A DNA stretch of 23,250 nt. Origin: Candidatus Cloacimonadota bacterium. GTDB taxonomy: Bacteria > Cloacimonadota > Cloacimonadia > Cloacimonadales > WRIO01. The notes under the pieces were generated by a model. It was not told the DNA's origin, ran no database searches, and was given only the letters and a program-made list of their open reading frames with translations. Numbering within the stretch: position 1 is the stretch's first letter; the number at the start of each line of letters is the position of its first letter. A program made the position numbers and the translations under genes. This document shows, piece by piece, positions 22,956 through 23,250 of the stretch. The stretch covers positions 1 through 23,250 of the forward strand of contig JALNXV010000013.1 in NCBI GenBank assembly GCA_023230175.1, in the 5' to 3' direction.

Positions 22956-23107
22956 TCAAAATATCAAAAAAGTTCTACAAGCTTCCTAGCTTGTAGGTAA
23001 GGTTCAAGCAAGGATGTTCGCACAACAAAAGTTCTACAAGCTTCCTAGCTTGTAGGTAAGGTTCAAGCAAGGATGCTCGCACAACAACATTCTTCAATTG
23101 CCTTTTT
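22956..23107 (+). repeat. MITE-like repeat element, copy 4
   Basis: The left end CTCAAAATATCAAAAAAGTT is a decayed form of the GAATAATATCAAA end seen in the other copies. The right end CATTCTTCAATTGCCTTTTT corresponds to CATTAATGTTTAACAGCCTTTTT-like sequence of copy 1. Between them the hairpin plus GCAAGGATGCTCGCAC module occurs twice in tandem. In each unit the hairpin is perfect: CTACAAGCT and AGCTTGTAG around TCCT. The interior is the best preserved of all four copies. Confidence 0.65.
22972..23089 (+). repeat. 59-base tandem duplication, two units
   Basis: Units 22972-23030 and 23031-23089 differ at only two positions (T or C in the GGATG(T/C)TCG module, and one base near the end). Each contains a 9-bp perfect hairpin with a 4-base loop (22975-22996 in the first unit) followed by TAAGGTTCAAGCAAGGATG and CGCACAACA. 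The near identity shows that the duplication is recent compared with the divergence among the element copies. Confidence 0.9.
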
Positions 23108-23171
23108 GAGTCTCTAATTGCAAAACAAGAAGGGGCTTGAGGATAAAAGATAAAAAAATAAAATAAATTTC

Positions 23172-23199
23172 TTGACAGTTTTTAAAAGAAATGTAAAGT
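23172..23199 (+). promoter_or_regulatory. candidate promoter for a gene beyond the right edge
   Basis: TTGACA (23172-23177), 16 bases, then TAAAGT (23194-23199, four of six). A second weaker pair starts with TTGACT at 23199. AAGGGG at 23241-23246 would serve as a ribosome binding site for a start at or beyond position 23250. Tentative because the gene is not visible. Confidence 0.35.
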
Positions 23200-23250
23200 T
23201 TGACTTATAGCATTGATAAAGATAAAGAATATATAGATATAAGGGGTTGA

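Larger units (their letters stand above)
22820..23250. other. repeat-containing region after the surface-protein gene
   Basis: No gene is seen in these 431 bases. The first 135 bases are AT-rich without a clear terminator. Repeat copy 4 with its tandem duplication fills 22956-23107. The final part holds promoter-like hexamers and AAGGGG at the very end (23241-23246), which suggests that a further plus-strand gene starts just outside the window. Confidence 0.6.

Noticed and set aside
22972..23089. CRISPR-like array
   Set aside because: Only two units, directly adjacent without unique spacers, and both match the core of a dispersed element. No cas gene is present.

Overview
The window is about 23 kb of strongly AT-rich bacterial DNA with tightly packed genes, many overlapping by 1 to 30 bases, and Shine-Dalgarno sites of the AGGAGG type. 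A lipoprotein, an HtrA-type periplasmic protease, a GT9 heptosyltransferase-like enzyme and a YbdG-type channel point to a diderm bacterium. The base composition, the gene set and a DUF4837-type lipoprotein suggest a Cloacimonadota (Candidatus Cloacimonas-like) or FCB-group genome. That assignment is inference and was not tested by search.

Region 1 (1-3966, minus strand) is a housekeeping operon read in the order cmk, plsC, ispH, rpsA: CMP kinase, 1-acylglycerol-3-phosphate acyltransferase, HMBPP reductase and ribosomal protein S1. All three junctions overlap. rpsA runs off the left edge. Two candidate sigma70-type promoters lie upstream of cmk in a 310-base divergent intergenic region, which also holds a promoter for the plus-strand operon.

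Region 2 (4277-18311, plus strand) is a long run of co-directional genes with gaps of at most 41 bases. In order: a membrane-anchored M23 endopeptidase, thiamine pyrophosphokinase, xseB, ispA-type prenyl synthase, dut, nadA, a TrmN6-like methyltransferase, a degenerate FtsE-like ATPase with an FtsX-like partner, pgsA, a DUF4837-like lipoprotein, an HtrA/Deg protease, a patatin-like hydrolase, two glycosyltransferases (CgeB-like and GT9) and an unrecognised 199-residue protein. Envelope building and turnover is the common theme. The FtsEX-like pair shares the operon with an M23 hydrolase, the enzyme class FtsEX controls elsewhere. A small hairpin with a T-tract follows, then a YbdG-type mechanosensitive channel gene (18376-19587).

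Region 3 (19588-23250) is gene-poor and repeat-rich. It holds four diverged copies of a short element with inverted ends (MITE-like), in both orientations. Each carries traces of a CTACAAGCTT hairpin and a GCAAGGATGCTCGCAC-like module. Between copies 1 and 2 lies a separate nested palindrome with perfect 12-base ends and a perfect 13-bp GC-rich central hairpin. Among the repeats are a 66-residue XRE-type regulator with its own terminator and a 586-residue membrane-anchored PilX/DUF4900-like surface protein. The last repeat copy contains a nearly perfect 59-base tandem duplication. A candidate promoter and ribosome binding site at the right edge suggest another gene begins just outside the window.

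No tRNA, rRNA, CRISPR array or intact transposase was seen. The most unusual material is the repeat family and nested palindrome in region 3, the degenerate FtsE, and the unknown protein beside the glycosyltransferases.
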